From assembly GCA_002698985.1 (NCBI GenBank), contig PAAY01000077.1:1-54454 (forward strand): a DNA stretch of 54,454 bases, given 5' to 3'. The notes beneath the pieces were generated by a model, which was not told the origin of the DNA, did not search any database, and saw only the letters and a program-made list of their open reading frames with translations. The translations under genes and the position numbers were made by a program. This DNA comes from Saprospirales bacterium. GTDB taxonomy: Bacteria > Bacteroidota > Bacteroidia > Chitinophagales > Saprospiraceae. Positions 51,804-54,454 of the stretch are shown piece after piece. Positions within the stretch are counted from its first letter, which is position 1, and every line of letters begins with the position of its first letter.

Positions 51804-54341
51804 TTACCTGCCGGAACGGTCAATGAAATTCGACCCCGCCTGCTGGGTGCTGAACATGAAAATGTCCTGGATATTCACATGCGGAGGCCGGGTGGCGATG
51901 TAATAGATAGCATCGGCCACATCGGAGGCTTTCAAAGGCTGGAAGTTTTCATATACGGCAGCGGCTTTTTCCACATCCCAGTCAAAGCGCACCCTTGCAA
52001 ATTCGGTTTCTTCCACATGGCCCGGTGAAACCTGGCTGACCCGGACATTGTGTTTGAACAGGTCCAGCCGCATGGATTTTGTCAGTGCATCCACCGCAAA
52101 TTTGGTGGCACAATAGACGTTGCCACCCGGATATACCTCTTTGCCGGCGCTGCTGGCTACATTGATGATGTGGCCACTTTTTCTGGCTACCATTTGCGGA
52201 GCTATGGCCCGCGTCATGTAAAGCAAACCCTTGATGTTGGTGTCGATCATTGTGTCCCAGTCTTCGGGTTTGCCCTCATGGATGGGGGCAAGTCCCCGGG
52301 AAAGGCCTGCATTGTTGATGAGGATGTCCACCTGACTCCATTCTTCCGGCAGATTGCCGATGGCCTCTTTCACGGCATCGAGGTCCCTGACGTCGAAATG
52401 AAGCAGGAGCACGTCGCTGTTGAATTCTTTTTGGTACCGTTCTTTTTGTTGCTCCAGTCTGTCCAGCCGGCGGCCCGTTATAATGACCCTGAATCCATTC
52501 TTCGCAAACAGGTCGGCGGTGGCTCTTCCAATTCCGGCCGTTGCGCCGGTGATGAGTACTGTTTTGGGTCCTTCAATCATTGATTTGGTAGTTTCAGTTT
52601 TCGGTTTTTGCGTTTCGTCCTGTGCCTTCTCTTCTGAAGGAACGGCTTTGTTTCCGGTTGTTGCATTGCCCTCATGGCTTATTTGCTGGGATGGCTTTTT
52701 GCTTATGCCCAGCTTGAACACCCTGTCGTTGTGCGGGGTACGAAGCTCTGGATTGACCGCTATTGCACGTTGGTAAAAGCGGTATGCCAATTCTCCTTTG
52801 CCCATTTTGTGGTAAAGCACCGCTATTTCGTACCAGGCAAAGCGGTGTTGAGGTTTCAACTCTTTGGTGACCATGAAATGGCTGATAGCCTGGGCGGGAT
52901 CGTTCAGGTGTTCGGCATACAAGGTGCCGAGGCAGTAATGGGCGTCGGCGTTGTTGTGGTCCAGTTGCACGGTCTTTTCAAGGTGATACAGCGCCTCATC
53001 TTTTTTGCCTTCGCTGTGGAATAAATACAAGATCCCAAGCCGGTAGTGAGCCCCCGGAAAATCGCCGTCGATGTCCAGAACCTGATGGTAGGCGGCAATG
53101 GCTTTTTCGTAGTCTTTCTGGTGCTCCGCAAGCTCTCCCCGCAGGAAAAGGGCTTCTATAAACCGGGGATGCTCAGCCAAAATATCATCCAATTCGTTGA
53201 CGGCGGCGTCGAGGTTTTTCTCATACCTCGCCAGGGCGTAGGCATAGTAGTAGCGCAATGTCGGGTTAGCCGGTGCAGCGTCAACCGCTCCTTTCAGAAA
53301 ACCCAAAGCCTGGCTGGTTTTTCCAGCGTTGAAAAGGCCGACAGCCACCTCCATGACTTCTTCCGGTGCTGGCGGATCCTGCGGTTTTGGAGCCCTCTTT
53401 CTAAGTTTCGGCTTTGCCTGTGTGAGCGGTTCGTCGCTTTCATCTTCGCCGAACAATTCATCCAGCAGCGCATCTTCCTCCTCTTCGGAAAAATAGTCCT
53501 CCTCATCCTCGCCATCGTCCAAAACGATCATCAATTCTTCCTCCTCCTCAGCATTCAGTTCGTCAATGAGGCGTTCGGTCATCTCCGAAGGGTCTTCTTC
53601 CGCAGTCTTGGGCTGCACAACCGGTTCTTTGTTGGCTGATTCCAGCTCGGTGTTCTCGGCAAGGAGATCCTTGGAGGATTTGGTGATGATTTCAATCAGG
53701 GTGGCATTGTCCTTTACCTCTTCTTCCTTTTTTAAAATTCTCATCAGCTTGTCGTGTCCCTGCGGATCGTTGAGCCTGCTGAAGAAGTACTCGTAGGTGT
53801 TCTGAAGAAACGCTTCCAAACGGATGCAGGGCAGCTCATTGAAGAAGTTGAGGATTGAACTGATGTTGGCCGAAATATCCTTGACAACTTCGACTTCCCG
53901 TTCCAATTCCCCGTCGGGTTCACTGAGGTGGATGAGTTTTTCCCTGAGGTCAAGGTAGCGCGTGTGCCAGTATTTCATGTAAACCAGCATCTGGTTCACC
54001 TGCCCGATCTGCGTAGGGATTTCCCTTTTTGTGCCGTCTTTGTCTCGTGCTATGCCAGGTGCCAGCACTGCAATGAGCCGGTTTTTCTCCTGAAGATCTT
54101 TGAGCACGGGCAGACACCTGTAAAGGCAAGCCGTTTTCCGAAGGAAGTTGTCACTCAGCAATACGACGACCTGCCCCCGGGTTTCGGGAATGTCACGGTA
54201 AAAAGCCCCTTCTTCGAAATTATCGGAAAACTGGTACTGGTGGAGCTGATAGCCCGCTTTGCTGAGGTCGGACGTAACCTCTTGCCCGAGCCTTTGGTTC
54301 TCGGGACAGAAGACAATAGCATGATTCTTCTGCACGGGCAT
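51804..54341 (-). CDS. TIR-like / TPR / short-chain dehydrogenase fusion protein
   Basis: 845 residues in one unbroken frame. Residues about 5-130 look TIR-like: HAIVFCPENQRLGQEVTSDLSKAGY, then VVVLLSDNFLRKTACLYRCLPVL, where the usual WCxxE reads ACLYR, so the NADase glutamate is replaced by R75. A helical segment (130-235) and a very acidic linker (240-305) follow. Six or so TPR units fill about 325-545. Residues 588-845 are a complete classical SDR: TGATAGIG (598-605), NNAG (676-679), S730, Y743 and K747 (YCATK). M588 could begin a free 258-residue SDR. It shares no operon with pdhA by clear evidence (205-base gap). Function unknown. Confidence 0.85.
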   Translation of the reverse strand: MPVQKNHAIVFCPENQRLGQEVTSDLSKAGYQLHQYQFSDNFEEGAFYRDIPETRGQVVVLLSDNFLRKTACLYRCLPVLKDLQEKNRLIAVLAPGIARDKDGTKREIPTQIGQVNQMLVYMKYWHTRYLDLREKLIHLSEPDGELEREVEVVKDISANISSILNFFNELPCIRLEAFLQNTYEYFFSRLNDPQGHDKLMRILKKEEEVKDNATLIEIITKSSKDLLAENTELESANKEPVVQPKTAEEDPSEMTERLIDELNAEEEEELMIVLDDGEDEEDYFSEEEEDALLDELFGEDESDEPLTQAKPKLRKRAPKPQDPPAPEEVMEVAVGLFNAGKTSQALGFLKGAVDAAPANPTLRYYYAYALARYEKNLDAAVNELDDILAEHPRFIEALFLRGELAEHQKDYEKAIAAYHQVLDIDGDFPGAHYRLGILYLFHSEGKKDEALYHLEKTVQLDHNNADAHYCLGTLYAEHLNDPAQAISHFMVTKELKPQHRFAWYEIAVLYHKMGKGELAYRFYQRAIAVNPELRTPHNDRVFKLGISKKPSQQISHEGNATTGNKAVPSEEKAQDETQKPKTETTKSMIEGPKTVLITGATAGIGRATADLFAKNGFRVIITGRRLDRLEQQKERYQKEFNSDVLLLHFDVRDLDAVKEAIGNLPEEWSQVDILINNAGLSRGLAPIHEGKPEDWDTMIDTNIKGLLYMTRAIAPQMVARKSGHIINVASSAGKEVYPGGNVYCATKFAVDALTKSMRLDLFKHNVRVSQVSPGHVEETEFARVRFDWDVEKAAAVYENFQPLKASDVADAIYYIATRPPHVNIQDIFMFSTQQAGSNFIDRSGR

Positions 54342-54352
54342 TTGGTAAGTCG

Positions 54353-54454
54353 TTTTAGAGCCTGTTTAAATTCCCATTACTTGGCTGCAAGCGGCCAATT
54401 TTATCCTGCACTTCGTTAAATTTTTCGCCGGATTACCCGTATCCGCCTGCAAAA
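54353..54454. repeat. left half of the terminal palindromic element
   Basis: Begins with TTTTAGAGCCTGTTTAA (54353-54369), the outer arm that pairs with 121-135. Bases 54386-54454 repeat bases 1-69 exactly. It lies 11 bases upstream of the TIR/TPR/SDR start codon at 54341, so the element may carry or disrupt that gene's promoter. Confidence 0.75.

Noticed and set aside
1-54454. A circular 54-kb plasmid, because both ends share 69 identical bases
   Set aside because: The shared bases are the centre of a palindromic repeat, the genes are ordinary chromosomal housekeeping genes, and there is no replication or partition gene.

Overview
The window reads as chromosomal DNA from a Bacteroidota bacterium, most likely of the Saprospiria/Lewinella-like group. 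The evidence is a SusC/SusD nutrient-uptake locus, proteins ending in type IX secretion (T9SS) sorting domains, a giant HYR/dockerin/cohesin-type secreted protein, a BshC bacillithiol enzyme, start codons without Shine-Dalgarno sequences, and many copies of the Bacteroidota -7 promoter element TAnnTTTG. Base composition and codon style look uniform, and I see no phage, plasmid or IS gene. The first and last 69 bases are identical and lie in the middle of a long imperfect palindrome, so the contig probably ends in a dispersed repeat and is not a true circle.

Layout. 1-4.6 kb: leftward operon of a coiled-coil P-loop ATPase, a small MscS-like membrane protein and a cation/proton antiporter. 4.8-5.8 kb: hemB. 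6-7 kb: sparse region with a leftward consensus promoter and two possible small ORFs. 7-13.3 kb: one 2068-residue secreted protein. 13.5-16.4 kb: a DUF2905 gene, then a leftward exbB-exbD-exbD-tonB operon. 16.7-20.4 kb: fatty acid beta-oxidation pair (fadN-like, fadA-like). 20.5-26.2 kb: phosphofructokinase, macro-domain protein, coaD, Na/Ca exchanger, YjjG-type HAD phosphatase and pruA. 26.4-30 kb: a tandem OmpA-like protein, a coiled-coil protein, bshC and a DUF4442 protein. 30-34.3 kb: a FixL-like PAS histidine kinase, a receiver-CRP fusion regulator, a CBS protein and a thioredoxin-fold/universal-stress fusion. 34.4-42.1 kb: polysaccharide utilisation locus GH53-SusC-SusD-SusE, predicted for beta-1,4-galactan. 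42.3-50.3 kb: acyltransferase, miaA, ftsB/divIC, sucD, small membrane proteins, DUF4340, a beta-barrel, ribH and a TPR protein. 50.5-54.3 kb: pdhA and a TIR-like/TPR/short-chain dehydrogenase fusion.

How it fits together. The Ton operon could energise the SusC transporter. GH53 would cut galactan outside the cell, SusE and SusD would bind fragments and SusC would import them. FadN/FadA, PruA, SucD and PdhA feed or form central carbon metabolism. The PAS kinase, receiver-CRP regulator, CBS and USP genes look like one stress or redox sensing neighbourhood, with a 5-4-5 dyad in the divergent control region.

Most unusual items: the TIR-like/TPR/SDR fusion; a SusD carrying an inserted copy of the carbohydrate-binding half of its neighbour SusE; the ATPase/MscS-like/antiporter operon; the FixL-like/CRP/USP cluster; and a set of intergenic 7-10-base tandem arrays, including a plant-telomere-type (CCCTAAA)n array that runs up to a start codon. 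All family calls are by eye; no search was run.
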